A stretch of DNA of 64,000 nt from Pelomonas sp051857475 (GTDB lineage: Bacteria > Pseudomonadota > Gammaproteobacteria > Burkholderiales > Burkholderiaceae_C). Shown one piece after another: positions 54,477-63,300 of the stretch. Both the position numbers and the translations under genes were made by a program. The stretch lies in assembly GCF_051857475.1 (NCBI RefSeq), contig NZ_JBPZGZ010000002.1, positions 1,054,001 to 1,118,000 of the forward strand, read 5' to 3'. Below the pieces are notes generated by a model, which ran no database searches, was not told the DNA's origin, and worked only from the letters and a program-made list of their open reading frames with translations. Position 1 is the stretch's first letter; each line of letters starts with the position of its first letter.

Positions 54477-54594
54477 CCCCTCGTCCAAGGAGTACCTTGG
54501 CCGATCCCCCGAGGGGATGGCGATGTTTGCCGGATCGACCGGCAAGCACATCACCTGAGCAGGCCGGCTAGGGAGCGGCCCGGCGCTCGCCCCG
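54477..54594 (+). repeat. structured intergenic repeat, family B, copy 3
   Basis: CCCCTCG...CGAGGGG encloses CCAAGG-AGTA-CCTTGG. The second hairpin is TTGCCGG...CCGGCAA in place of the CAAGCGG...CCGCTTG of copy 1; both arms differ while pairing is kept. The tail is GGGAGCGGCCCGGCGCTCGC. It starts 10 bases after the cyclophilin stop. The remaining 150 bases to the next gene (54595-54745) hold nothing I can name. Confidence 0.85.
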
Positions 54595-54745
54595 CAAGAA
54601 GGCACGACGGCCGGGTGATGAGGTGCCACCCATCTTGGCGGCTCGCCATTCGTCAGCGCGGCTCGCCGTTCGTCCTTTGACGCCGGCGGGCTTGGCGCGG
54701 TCTCGCCAACATGGCTTCCATCGCAACCTTGATGGAGAAGACGCC

Positions 54746-55642
54746 ATGATCCGCAAGACCTCCTGGACCGGCCTGTTCGCCGCCGCCGTCGGCATCGCCA
54801 CCGCCCTGTGGGTGAGCCACAGCCAGGCCGCGACGGTCGAATATCGCGATCTGCGCGTGGACGTCGTCGGCCAGGGCCGGCCGGTGCTGATGATCCCGGG
54901 TCTGAACAGCGCTGCGTCCACCTGGACCGAAACCTGCGCCGCCCTGCAGCCCGGCGTGCAATGCCATATCGTGCAGCTGCCCGGCTTTGCGGGTGCCCCG
55001 GCCGTCGCGACGGACAACTTCCTGAACGGCATGCGGGACCGCCTGCTGGCCTATGTCGACGACCGCAAGCTCGACAAGCCCATCGTCATGGGCCACAGCC
55101 TGGGCGGCGTGCTGGCCCTGCAGATGGCCGCCGAGAGACCCGGCCGCATCGAGCGCCTGGTCATCGTCGATTCCCTGCCGTTCCTGGCCGGCATCCGTGG
55201 CATGACGCCCGAGGCCGCGCGGGGCATGGTCGCCGGCATGCGCCAGCAGATGCTGGCCGGCAACAAGGAACAGTGGGAAGCCGGCGTGCGCCAGGGTGCG
55301 GGCGGCATGAGCCGCAGCCCGGCCAATGCCGAGCGCATCGTCGCTTGGGGCCTGGCCAGCGACCGCAACACCACGGCGCAGGCCATGTCCGAGCTGTGGG
55401 GCGAGGACCTGCGTCCCCTGCTGCCCAAGATCACCGCGCCGACCCTGGTGCTGGGCGCCTGGGCCGCCTTCGAGCCCATGGGCTCGACGCTGGACAGCAC
55501 CAAGAAGATCTTCGAGACCCAATACGCCGGCCTGAACGGCGCCCGGGTGGCCATGAGCCAGCGCGGCTACCACTTCCTCATGTGGGACGATGCCGACTGG
55601 CTGGTCGGCGAGGTCAAGGGCTTCCTGGCTTTTGCCAAGTAA
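54746..55642 (+). CDS. secreted alpha/beta hydrolase
   Basis: 298 residues with a signal peptide (MIRKTSWTGLFAAAVGIATA to about SQA). The alpha/beta hydrolase core has the oxyanion region MIPGLNSAASTW, nucleophile elbow GHSLGG, an acid in LVLGAWAAFEPMG or nearby, and the catalytic His in RGYHFLMWDDADW. Probably a periplasmic esterase. Starts of the shorter frame were preferred because GATGGAGAAGACGCC lies just before this ATG. Twenty-two bases upstream of the kinase, so possibly cotranscribed. Confidence 0.88.
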   Translation: MIRKTSWTGLFAAAVGIATALWVSHSQAATVEYRDLRVDVVGQGRPVLMIPGLNSAASTWTETCAALQPGVQCHIVQLPGFAGAPAVATDNFLNGMRDRLLAYVDDRKLDKPIVMGHSLGGVLALQMAAERPGRIERLVIVDSLPFLAGIRGMTPEAARGMVAGMRQQMLAGNKEQWEAGVRQGAGGMSRSPANAERIVAWGLASDRNTTAQAMSELWGEDLRPLLPKITAPTLVLGAWAAFEPMGSTLDSTKKIFETQYAGLNGARVAMSQRGYHFLMWDDADWLVGEVKGFLAFAK

Positions 55643-55664
55643 AAGCACAGGACAGCGGAGGCCC

Positions 55665-56705
55665 ATGAACATGCGCAGGCGCAGCGTCATCCAGGCGCTG
55701 GTGTGGAGTGGCTATGCCGGCCTCTCGATGGCGATGATCGCCAGCTTCGGCGCGCTGAGCGGCTCCCTGACCTTCGTCATGATCTTCGTCGCCGCCGGGC
55801 TGTGGGCCTGCAGCGAAGCCCTGCGCGCCCTGGCCCTGCGCCGCGGCTGGCTGGACCTGCCGGTCCACAGCCTGCTGCTGCGGCTGTTCCTGCTGCCGCC
55901 GCTGTTCGCCTTCGGGCTGCAGGTCCTGACCTATCTCGTCAACTGGGCGGGCCTGTCGCTGGGCCTGCTGGAGTTCCCGCCCGGCATGCCGCGCGGCGGC
56001 GTGGTGATGGTGAGCTACACCATGAACACCAGCGTGCTGCTGTGGCTGTGGCTGGCGGTCTGGATGGGGGTGCAGATGCTCAATCGCTGGCGATCCGGCG
56101 AGATCGCCAAGTGGCAGGCCGAGACCGCCGCGCGCGAGCTGGAGCTGCAGGTGCTGCGCGCCCAGATCAACCCGCATTTCCTGTTCAACGCGCTGAACAA
56201 CCTGCGCGCCCTCATCAACGAAGACCCGGCCCGCGCCCGCGAGATGCTGAGCCGCCTGTCCAACACCCTGCGCCACACGCTGCAGCACAGCGCCAAGGAG
56301 CGGGTGCCCCTGGCCGATGAGCTGGCCGTCGTGCGCGATTACGTGGCGCTTGAGCAGCTCCACCACGAGGAGAGGCTGCGCGTGGATTGGCAGGTCGACC
56401 CGGCAACGGACGGCGCCAGCGTGCCGCCCATGCTGCTGCAGCTGCTGGTGGAGAACGCCATCAAGCATGGCATCGCGCGCACCGCCGGCGGCGGTGTTGT
56501 CGACATTGGCCTGAAGCGCGATGGTGCGCGGCTCGCCGTGGCGGTCAGCAATCCCGGGCAATGGGCGCCGGGCTCGTCGGACGGTACCGGCCTGGGCCTG
56601 GCCCATCTGCGCGAGCGACTGGCGCGTGCCGGCGGCGATGGGGCCGACTGCCGCATCGCCGCGGCGGATGGCCGCGTGACGGTCACGGTGGAGCTGGCGG
56701 CATGA
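55665..56705 (+). CDS. LytS-type sensor histidine kinase
   Basis: 346 residues. Four hydrophobic segments (about 10-135) form a membrane sensor. The His-kinase region VLRAQINPHFLFNALNNLRALI carries His171, and the HATPase domain has MLLQLLVENAIKHGIAR and GTGLGLAHLRERL. It should pass phosphate to the LytTR regulator 73 bases downstream. It is the second LytS/LytTR pair in the window; its sequence differs enough from the first to be an old paralogue. Confidence 0.93.
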   Translation: MNMRRRSVIQALVWSGYAGLSMAMIASFGALSGSLTFVMIFVAAGLWACSEALRALALRRGWLDLPVHSLLLRLFLLPPLFAFGLQVLTYLVNWAGLSLGLLEFPPGMPRGGVVMVSYTMNTSVLLWLWLAVWMGVQMLNRWRSGEIAKWQAETAARELELQVLRAQINPHFLFNALNNLRALINEDPARAREMLSRLSNTLRHTLQHSAKERVPLADELAVVRDYVALEQLHHEERLRVDWQVDPATDGASVPPMLLQLLVENAIKHGIARTAGGGVVDIGLKRDGARLAVAVSNPGQWAPGSSDGTGLGLAHLRERLARAGGDGADCRIAAADGRVTVTVELAA

Positions 56706-56721
56706 GCGCCGCGCCGGGCCG

Positions 56722-56751
56722 TCCCAAGCAAGCTCGCTCCCGCTTGGCGGG
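56722..56751. repeat. short hairpin between kinase and regulator genes
   Basis: CCAAGC...GCTTGG (within 56722-56751) pairs across AAGCTCGCTCCC, and GCGCGTAGCGCG follows. It looks like one unit of a short repetitive extragenic element that separates the kinase from its regulator. Only this copy is seen in the window. Confidence 0.4.
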
Positions 56752-56778
56752 ACAGCGCGTAGCGCGAAGGGTGCATCA

Positions 56779-57501
56779 GTGAGGATCTATATCGTCGAAG
56801 ACTCGCGCCTGGCCCGCCAGGAGCTGCGCACCCTGCTCGCAGCCATCCCCGACGCCGACATCGTCGGCGAGGCCGCCGAACTGGCGCCGGCGCGCGAAGC
56901 CATCGACACGCTGCAGCCTGAACTGCTGCTGCTTGATGTCGAACTGCCTGGCGCCACCGGCTTCGATCTGCTGGACCAGCTGGAGCACCTGCCCCTCGTC
57001 GTCTTCACGACGGCCTACGACCAGCATGCCCTGGCCGCCTTCGAGCGCAATGCGCTGGACTATCTGCTCAAGCCCATCGACCCGCTGCGTCTGGAGGCGG
57101 CACTGGCCAAGGCGCGCGAGCGGCTGCGGCCGACACCGGTCGTTGCGGTGGCGCCGGGGGCCTTCAAGGGCGCCGACGACATGGTCTTCCTGCGCGATGG
57201 CGAGCGCTGCTGGTTCGTGCGCCTGGGCGACATCGCCGGCTTCGAGTCCTGCGGCAACTACGCCCAGGCCTGGTTCGACGGCCAGCGCCCGCTGATCAAC
57301 CGCACGCTGACCAGCCTGGAGGAGAAGCTGGACCCCCAGCTCTTCTTCCGCGCCAGCCGCAGCCATCTGATCAATCTGCGCTGGATCCAGGGCATCGAGC
57401 CCTGGAGCAACGACGGCTATCGGGTGCTGCTGCGTGACGGCCACCAGGTCGAAGTGTCGCGGCGCCAGGCCAAGCTGCTGCGGGAGAAGCTGGAGCTGTA
57501 G
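56779..57501 (+). CDS. LytTR-family response regulator, GTG start
   Basis: 240 residues beginning GTG (MRIYIVEDSRLARQEL). The receiver has ED at 7-8, phospho-acceptor Asp53 (LLDVELPG) and Lys98 (YLLKP). The C-terminal LytTR domain (about 140-240) includes NRTLTSLEEKLDPQLFFRASRSHLINLRWIQGIEPW. It is partner to the kinase encoded upstream. The hairpin before it may reduce its expression relative to the kinase. Confidence 0.93.
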   Translation: MRIYIVEDSRLARQELRTLLAAIPDADIVGEAAELAPAREAIDTLQPELLLLDVELPGATGFDLLDQLEHLPLVVFTTAYDQHALAAFERNALDYLLKPIDPLRLEAALAKARERLRPTPVVAVAPGAFKGADDMVFLRDGERCWFVRLGDIAGFESCGNYAQAWFDGQRPLINRTLTSLEEKLDPQLFFRASRSHLINLRWIQGIEPWSNDGYRVLLRDGHQVEVSRRQAKLLREKLEL

Positions 57502-57621
57502 CGCCATCGGTCTGTTGTGCAGCCTGTCCCCGGCGATCTGCAGTCCGTCGTTCAATGCGTGACCGCGTCGAGGGCGTCGGGAAGGATGAGGGCTTCTTCA
57601 CACCTGACCCTGAGAACTCGA

Positions 57622-57810
57622 ATGTTCCGTCTCGCTTCCTTTGTCGCCGCTTCGATCACCGCCGCCCTGCTCAGCGCCTGCGTCTTCGCGCCGCCCTCCA
57701 ACACGCCGGCCGACACCAACGCCGTCGCGCGCATGAGCGAGCATGCCGTCTCCGCCTGCGGTGCCGGCAATGTCAAGGAGGTGAATGCGAAGAGCTTCAC
57801 TTGCAAGTGA
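57622..57810 (+). CDS. small lipoprotein, 62 residues
   Basis: Signal peptide MFRLASFVAASITAALLSAC with lipobox LSAC and Cys20. The mature part of about 43 residues is APPSNTPADTNAVARMSEHA then VSACGAGNVKEVNAKSFTCK, with two cysteines that may form a disulfide. No family recognised. The start was chosen by the signal sequence. It ends 12 bases before the convergent recG gene. Confidence 0.75.
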   Translation: MFRLASFVAASITAALLSACVFAPPSNTPADTNAVARMSEHAVSACGAGNVKEVNAKSFTCK

Positions 57811-57822
57811 AGCCGCGCCTTC

Positions 57823-59886
57823 CTAGGCTTTAAGGAACTCCGCCTTGGTCCCGAGCCAGCGCGCGACCTGGCGCCGCGCCGCCTCGGGGTGCTGGTCCAG
57901 CAGCCGCGGCGCCAGCGCGCGTGCGGCGACCAGCAGCGGCGCGTCCTCCTGCAGGTCGGCGAAGCGCAGCAGCTCGGCGCCGCTCTGGCGCGAGCCCATG
58001 AACTCGCCGGGGCCGCGGATGTCGAGGTCGCGCCGCGCGATCTCGAAGCCATCGGTCGTCTCGGCCATGGCCTTGAGCCGCGACTTGCCGGTGTCGGACA
58101 GCGGCGGGCTGTAGATCAGCACGCAGACGCTGGCCTTGGCGCCGCGCCCGACGCGGCCGCGCAGCTGGTGCAGCTGGGCCAGTCCGAAGCGCTCGGCATG
58201 CTCGATGACCATCAGGCTGGCATTGGGCACATCCACGCCCACCTCGATGACCGTCGTCGCCACCAGCACGCTCATGCGGCCGCTGGAGAACTCGGCCATG
58301 ACGGCCGCCTTGTCGCTGGGCGACATGCGGCCGTGCAGCAGGCCCACCGATGTGCCCGGCAGCTGTTCGCTCAGCTCGGCATGCGTCTCGGTCGCGTTGC
58401 GCAGGTCGACGGCTTCACTCTCCTCCACCAGCGGACAGACCCAATAGACCTGGGCCCCATCGGCCACCGCCATGCGGATCTTGTCGACCACGTCGTGGCG
58501 CTTGGACTCGGTGAACACCTTGGTCACGATGGGGCTGCGGCCGGGCGGCAGCTCGTCGATGGTGGACACGTCCAGATCGGCGAAATAGGTCATCGCCAGC
58601 GTGCGCGGGATGGGCGTGGCGCTCATCATCAGCAAGTGCGGCTCGAGGTCCATGGCCTTGAGCTTGTTGCGCAAGGCCAGGCGCTGGGCCACGCCGAAGC
58701 GGTGCTGCTCGTCGATGATGGCCAGGCCCAGTTTCGCGAAGCGCACCTTGTCCTCGATGACGGCATGTGTGCCGACGATGAGCTGGGCCTCGCCCGAGGC
58801 GGCGGCGTCCAGCATCTTCTGCCTGGCCTTGCCCTTCACGCTGCCGGTGATCCAGGCCACCTTCAGCCCCAGCGGCTCCAGCCAGCCGATCAGCTTGCGG
58901 AAATGCTGCTCGGCCAGGATCTCGGTCGGGGCCATCAACGCGCATTGCCAGCCGGCATCGATGGCCACGGCGGCGGCCAGGGCGGCGACCACGGTCTTGC
59001 CTGAGCCGACATCGCCCTGCAGCAGGCGGTGCGTGGGCTGCGGCCGCGCCAGGTCCTGGGCAATTTCCTCGGATACGCGCTGCTGGGCAGCGGTCAACTG
59101 GAAGGGCAGGACGGCGAGCAGCTTCTCGTGCAAGCCGCCCGGCCTTGCGCGCAGTGCGGGCGCAACCAGCAAGGCCCGTTCGCGCTGGGCCTGGAGCTGC
59201 GACAGCTGCTGGGCCAGCAGCTCCTCGAACTTGAGCCGGTGCCAGGCGGGGTGGTGGTGCTCGTGCAGGGCCTCCTGCGAGGCGCTGGGTGGCGGGTGGT
59301 GCAGGTAGTTGAGGGCCTCCTTCAGCGAAGGCAGCTCCTTTGGCACCACGCCGGCCGGCAGGATCTCACGCAGGTCGGCGCGCGCCAGGCCCGAGGCCAC
59401 GGCCTTGCGCAGATAGGCCTGGGGCAGCTGGGCCGACGACGGATAGACCGGCGTCAGCGATTGCGCGAGCGGCGTGCCTTCCTCCACCACCTTGACGACG
59501 GGATGCACCATCTCGCGGCCGAAGAAGCCCACGCGCGCCTCGCCGCGCACACGCAGCCGCGAGGCGGCGGACATCTGCTTCTGCTGCGACGGATAGAAAT
59601 GCAGGAAGCGCAGCAGCAGCGAGCCGGTGTCGTCCTTGACCCGCACCAGCAGCTGCCGGCGACTGCGCAGCTCCACCTGGCAGTCGACGACGACGCCCTC
59701 TACCTGGGCCGCCTCACCCTCGCGCAGTGCGCCGATGGGCGTGAGCTGGGTCTCGTCCTCGTAGCGCATCGGCAGGTGCAGGGCCAGGTCGATGTCGCGC
59801 AAAAGGCCGAGCTTTTCCATCGCCTTCTGGGGCGCTGACTTGGTGGCGGGCTGGGGCGTGGCGGCGGCCTCGGACATGGGCGGCAT
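57823..59886 (-). CDS. recG: ATP-dependent DNA helicase RecG
   Basis: 687 residues from the ATG at 59886; 684 from 59877. The N-terminal wedge domain is followed by helicase motifs I (GDVGSGKTVVA), II (IIDEQHRFG), III (MSATPIPRT) and VI (QLRGRVGRG). RecG unwinds and reverses replication forks and Holliday junctions. A longer open frame upstream is not supported. No Shine-Dalgarno is clear. queA lies 3.4 kb away, near recG as in many Burkholderiales. Confidence 0.96.
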   Translation of the reverse strand: MPPMSEAAATPQPATKSAPQKAMEKLGLLRDIDLALHLPMRYEDETQLTPIGALREGEAAQVEGVVVDCQVELRSRRQLLVRVKDDTGSLLLRFLHFYPSQQKQMSAASRLRVRGEARVGFFGREMVHPVVKVVEEGTPLAQSLTPVYPSSAQLPQAYLRKAVASGLARADLREILPAGVVPKELPSLKEALNYLHHPPPSASQEALHEHHHPAWHRLKFEELLAQQLSQLQAQRERALLVAPALRARPGGLHEKLLAVLPFQLTAAQQRVSEEIAQDLARPQPTHRLLQGDVGSGKTVVAALAAAVAIDAGWQCALMAPTEILAEQHFRKLIGWLEPLGLKVAWITGSVKGKARQKMLDAAASGEAQLIVGTHAVIEDKVRFAKLGLAIIDEQHRFGVAQRLALRNKLKAMDLEPHLLMMSATPIPRTLAMTYFADLDVSTIDELPPGRSPIVTKVFTESKRHDVVDKIRMAVADGAQVYWVCPLVEESEAVDLRNATETHAELSEQLPGTSVGLLHGRMSPSDKAAVMAEFSSGRMSVLVATTVIEVGVDVPNASLMVIEHAERFGLAQLHQLRGRVGRGAKASVCVLIYSPPLSDTGKSRLKAMAETTDGFEIARRDLDIRGPGEFMGSRQSGAELLRFADLQEDAPLLVAARALAPRLLDQHPEAARRQVARWLGTKAEFLKA

Positions 59887-60024
59887 TTTGCGTGCGCGCG
59901 GCCTCGGATTTATCGGAAGGGACCTGCCCCCTCGTCTGAGCGGGTTGCAGGGCAACACCGGGGTTTTGCACCACAATCCGACCCCACACAAAAACGGCCC
60001 GAATCAGGGCAGGGAGGATCTGCG

Positions 60025-62382
60025 ATGCAGAAGGTGACGCCGCGCTTGCGCGCTTTGGGAATGGGAATGCTGGCTGCAGCGGTGCTGACGGCCTGCGGTG
60101 GTGGAGGTGGTGGCAGCGAAGCGCCGCCGCCGGTGGTCCAGCCGACAGCCATTCCCGACAACCTGGCGATCACCGCTCCTGCCGTCGTTGAGACGTCGGG
60201 TGCTACCGCCTTCACCAGTTCGGCCGCCGGTCTCAGCGGCTTGACCTTCGCGTGGACCTTTGGCGACGGCACGAGCAGCACGGATGCCAGTCCCAAGCAC
60301 GACTACACCAAGGCCGGCGACTTCGAGGTCAGCCTCAAGGTCAGCAATTCGGCAGGCACCAGCAAGGAAGTCAAGTTCAAGGTGGCCGTCAACAACCGCG
60401 CTCTGGTCAAGAGCCTGAGCTGCAGCGCCGAGAACCAGGGCGGCTGGTGCTGGCAGGCACCCCGTCCGAGCGGCAACTCGATCAGCGACTTCTACTTCCT
60501 GTCCAGCCAGCTGGGCTGGACGACCGGCGACGCCGGCGAGATCCTCAAGACCACGGACGGTGGCAAGAACTGGACGCGCCAGTCATCGGGCATCTCCGCG
60601 ATGATGACTACCGTGCGTTTTGCTGACGCCAACAACGGCTGGGCTTTGGGTGGCTATGGCGCCGTGCTGCACACCACCGACGGCGGCGCCCACTGGAGCA
60701 TGCAGAGCGTGAGCCCGGCGGACGGCTTTGCTCCCGGCCTGATGGTGGTGAACGCCTCGACGGCGGTCCTCACCTCGCCCAGCAGCGTGATCACCGCCAC
60801 GACCGACGGCGGGGCCAGTTGGTCGCAGGTCAACCTGAGCGGCTATTCGACGAGCGTGACACCGGACGGCACAGTGTGGGCTGTCAACTACGCGGGTCTG
60901 CGCAAGTCCACGGACATGGGCAAGAGCTGGACGACCGTACGCGACTACCCCAGCCAGGGCACACCAACCCTGATCGTGAAGGGATCGCTGGTCCTGGTCA
61001 TCCAGCAGATCTATGCCTATGACCCGGTCAAGGGCCCGACCTACACCCCCGTCGTCCATCGCAGTACCGATGCGGGGGCGACTTGGGAGCTGCTGACAGC
61101 CCAGGGCCTGCCGTCCAGCAACTATGGGGTCTACGGTGCCGATTTCTTCGATGCCAACAACGGCGTCATGTGGATGTACTCGGCGCTCTACCGCACGACG
61201 GACGGCGGCCGGACATGGGCGCCAATGGACGTGCCGGCGGGGGCGCAGACCTACAGCATCGATATTCGCGCCCTGCTGCCCGGGGTGCTCTATCGGCGCT
61301 TCTACGATCAGAATTCCCAATACGTCCATCAGGTCAGCGAGGATGCTGGCACCACCTGGCGCAATATCGCCGTGCCGACACGCTACAGCTCCAGCTCCGG
61401 CTGGCCCGCTCAGCAGCTCCAACGCCTGGATGCCAAGAACTGGGTCGCCCTGGCTGAGAACAACGTCTGGGTCAGCTCAGACGGGATGGCGAGCTGGAGC
61501 ATCGTGCGGGGCCAGTCCTCGTCGACATCGCCCCGCAACTACAACGCACTGTGGTTCCAGGACGCCAACCGCGGGCTGGCTCTGACCCAGTACGGCGAAC
61601 TGCTGGAAACCAAGAACGGGGGCTTGGACTGGGCCGTCAAGCTGGCGGGTTTGCAAGGCTATGGCCAGGGTGCGCGCATCCAGTTCGTCGATGCCAACAA
61701 GGGCTGGCTGCTCTCGGGCGATGGCAGGCTCTACATGAGCACGGATGGCGGCGAGCGTTGGAGCGCGCCGCTGACCTCCCTGGCCTACACCTTCCGCAGC
61801 GTCCATTTTGTCGATGCCAGCAACGGTTTCGCCGTAGGCGCCGACAACAACAGCTACCAGAGGCGCTTGCTGGCCACGACGGATGGCGGCCAGAACTGGA
61901 CGATGGTTGCGCCGCTGACCGAGGATTTCGCAGCACTGCATTTCACCAGCGCATTGCAGGGCGTGATGGTGGGTGGCAACGGGCGCATCGTCTCCACGGC
62001 GGACGGGGGCAAGACATGGGTCGGTCGCTACAGCGGTACCAACACGCCGCTGACCAGCATCGCGGCCAGTGAAGCGGGTCTGTGGGTGGTCGGCCAGTAC
62101 GGCGCCATGCTGAATTCCAAGGACGGCGGTGTGACCTGGACCTTGTCCACGCCGTTGACGACGGCCAGCCTTCAGAAGATCCGCTTCCTCGACAGCCGCC
62201 AGGGCTGGATCGTCGGTACGGGTGGCACCGTGCTGTCCACGCAGGACGGTGGCAAAACCTGGAAGAGTCAGGAGGCGGGGACCCGCGTCACCCTAACCGA
62301 CGTGTTCTTCGCGGACTCCCGCTCGGGTTGGATCAGCGGTGAAAACGGCACCCTGCTGGTGACCGGCACCGGCGGCAACTGA
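60025..62382 (+). CDS. lipoprotein with PKD domain and YCF48/BNR-like beta-propeller repeats
   Basis: 785 residues. The lipobox LTAC has Cys24. A PKD domain (about 40-125, FAWTFGDGTSSTDASPKHDY) is followed by around 12 repeats of the type TTDGGKNW or STDGGERW spaced by FVDANNGWLLG-like strings, the photosystem-assembly YCF48/sialidase-type propeller pattern. Surface or periplasmic binding function is likely. TTDGG strings recur about every 45-60 residues. It is divergent from recG. Confidence 0.92.
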   Translation: MQKVTPRLRALGMGMLAAAVLTACGGGGGGSEAPPPVVQPTAIPDNLAITAPAVVETSGATAFTSSAAGLSGLTFAWTFGDGTSSTDASPKHDYTKAGDFEVSLKVSNSAGTSKEVKFKVAVNNRALVKSLSCSAENQGGWCWQAPRPSGNSISDFYFLSSQLGWTTGDAGEILKTTDGGKNWTRQSSGISAMMTTVRFADANNGWALGGYGAVLHTTDGGAHWSMQSVSPADGFAPGLMVVNASTAVLTSPSSVITATTDGGASWSQVNLSGYSTSVTPDGTVWAVNYAGLRKSTDMGKSWTTVRDYPSQGTPTLIVKGSLVLVIQQIYAYDPVKGPTYTPVVHRSTDAGATWELLTAQGLPSSNYGVYGADFFDANNGVMWMYSALYRTTDGGRTWAPMDVPAGAQTYSIDIRALLPGVLYRRFYDQNSQYVHQVSEDAGTTWRNIAVPTRYSSSSGWPAQQLQRLDAKNWVALAENNVWVSSDGMASWSIVRGQSSSTSPRNYNALWFQDANRGLALTQYGELLETKNGGLDWAVKLAGLQGYGQGARIQFVDANKGWLLSGDGRLYMSTDGGERWSAPLTSLAYTFRSVHFVDASNGFAVGADNNSYQRRLLATTDGGQNWTMVAPLTEDFAALHFTSALQGVMVGGNGRIVSTADGGKTWVGRYSGTNTPLTSIAASEAGLWVVGQYGAMLNSKDGGVTWTLSTPLTTASLQKIRFLDSRQGWIVGTGGTVLSTQDGGKTWKSQEAGTRVTLTDVFFADSRSGWISGENGTLLVTGTGGN

Positions 62383-62401
62383 CGCCACCGGCAGCGCTGC
62401 T

Positions 62402-63163
62402 TCAGCGGAAATAGCGCTGCCTCAGCTGCTCATAGCGCCCGTCGCGCTTCATCGCGTCCAGCGCGGCCTGCAGGCGTCTGGCCACCGCCGGGTCGGCCTC
62501 GGGGCGCAGGCCGTACCAATAGGCGCGCGCGACGTCCAGTTCCATCACGGGCTGCAGCGTCGCGTAGTCCAGCTTGTGCTGGCGCATGGCCCAGGCGGCG
62601 GCCCAGTCCAGCAGCACGACGAACTCCATGCGGCTGGCCAGCAGCTTGCGCACATTGGTGGCGTCGTCCAGCCCGTGTTCGAGCTCGATGCCCGGCTTCA
62701 GCCCGGCAGCCTGCAGCAGGCGGTCGGCGGCCGAATCGCGCACCACACCGATGCGGCGCTCGCCGAGGTCGCTGAGCTGGGGCAGGCTCAGATCGCCACG
62801 TTTGGCCAGCCGGTAGATCAGCACGCGTCGCGGCGCGATCGGCCCCACCCACTGGTACTGGGCTTCGCGCTCGGGCGTGCGCGTCAGCGAGAACAGCACG
62901 CTCGTCGACTGGGTCTCGGCCATCTGCACGGCGCGCTGCCAGGGCAGCACCTGCAGCTCCAGCGGCAGGCCGGCAGCGGCCGCCATCTTGCGCAGCAGCT
63001 CGACGCTGAAGCCGCGCACCTCGCCGCCGTCCTGGTAGTTCAGCGGCGCCAGGTTCTCGGTGAAGCCCACCAGGGCGCGCTCGGCCGGCCCCGCGGCCGC
63101 CGCGGCGGGCAGGCCGAGCAGCATGGGTAGAGCGGGCAGGGCAAGACAACGACGGCGCTTCAC
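62402..63163 (-). CDS. periplasmic amino-acid-type solute-binding protein (PBPb family)
   Basis: 253 residues with a signal peptide (MKRRRCLALPALPMLLGLPAAAA). The type II periplasmic binding fold is shown by VGFTENLAPLNYQDGGEVRGFSVELLRKMAAAAGL and SVLFSLTRTPEREAQYQWVGPI. No transporter genes adjoin it, so it may be an orphan binder or a sensor domain. Binding residues for amino acids (Asp/Arg) are only partly recognisable. Confidence 0.87.
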   Translation of the reverse strand: MKRRRCLALPALPMLLGLPAAAAAGPAERALVGFTENLAPLNYQDGGEVRGFSVELLRKMAAAAGLPLELQVLPWQRAVQMAETQSTSVLFSLTRTPEREAQYQWVGPIAPRRVLIYRLAKRGDLSLPQLSDLGERRIGVVRDSAADRLLQAAGLKPGIELEHGLDDATNVRKLLASRMEFVVLLDWAAAWAMRQHKLDYATLQPVMELDVARAYWYGLRPEADPAVARRLQAALDAMKRDGRYEQLRQRYFR

Positions 63164-63300
63164 GGGGCCGCGAGTCTAGGATGACAACGCTGACGTCCGT
63201 ATGACGTGGCGGGCACTGCCGTGGAAAAAGGCGCGGCCAGGGCCGATGGGACAATGCCTGTCTTCCTTGGCACGGGTCTGTCCGGCCCTCCAACGCGTCC

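Noticed and set aside
57811..57840. Weak AAGCC...GGCTT hairpin between the small lipoprotein and recG
   Set aside because: Only five pairs with no T-run; insufficient to call a terminator.
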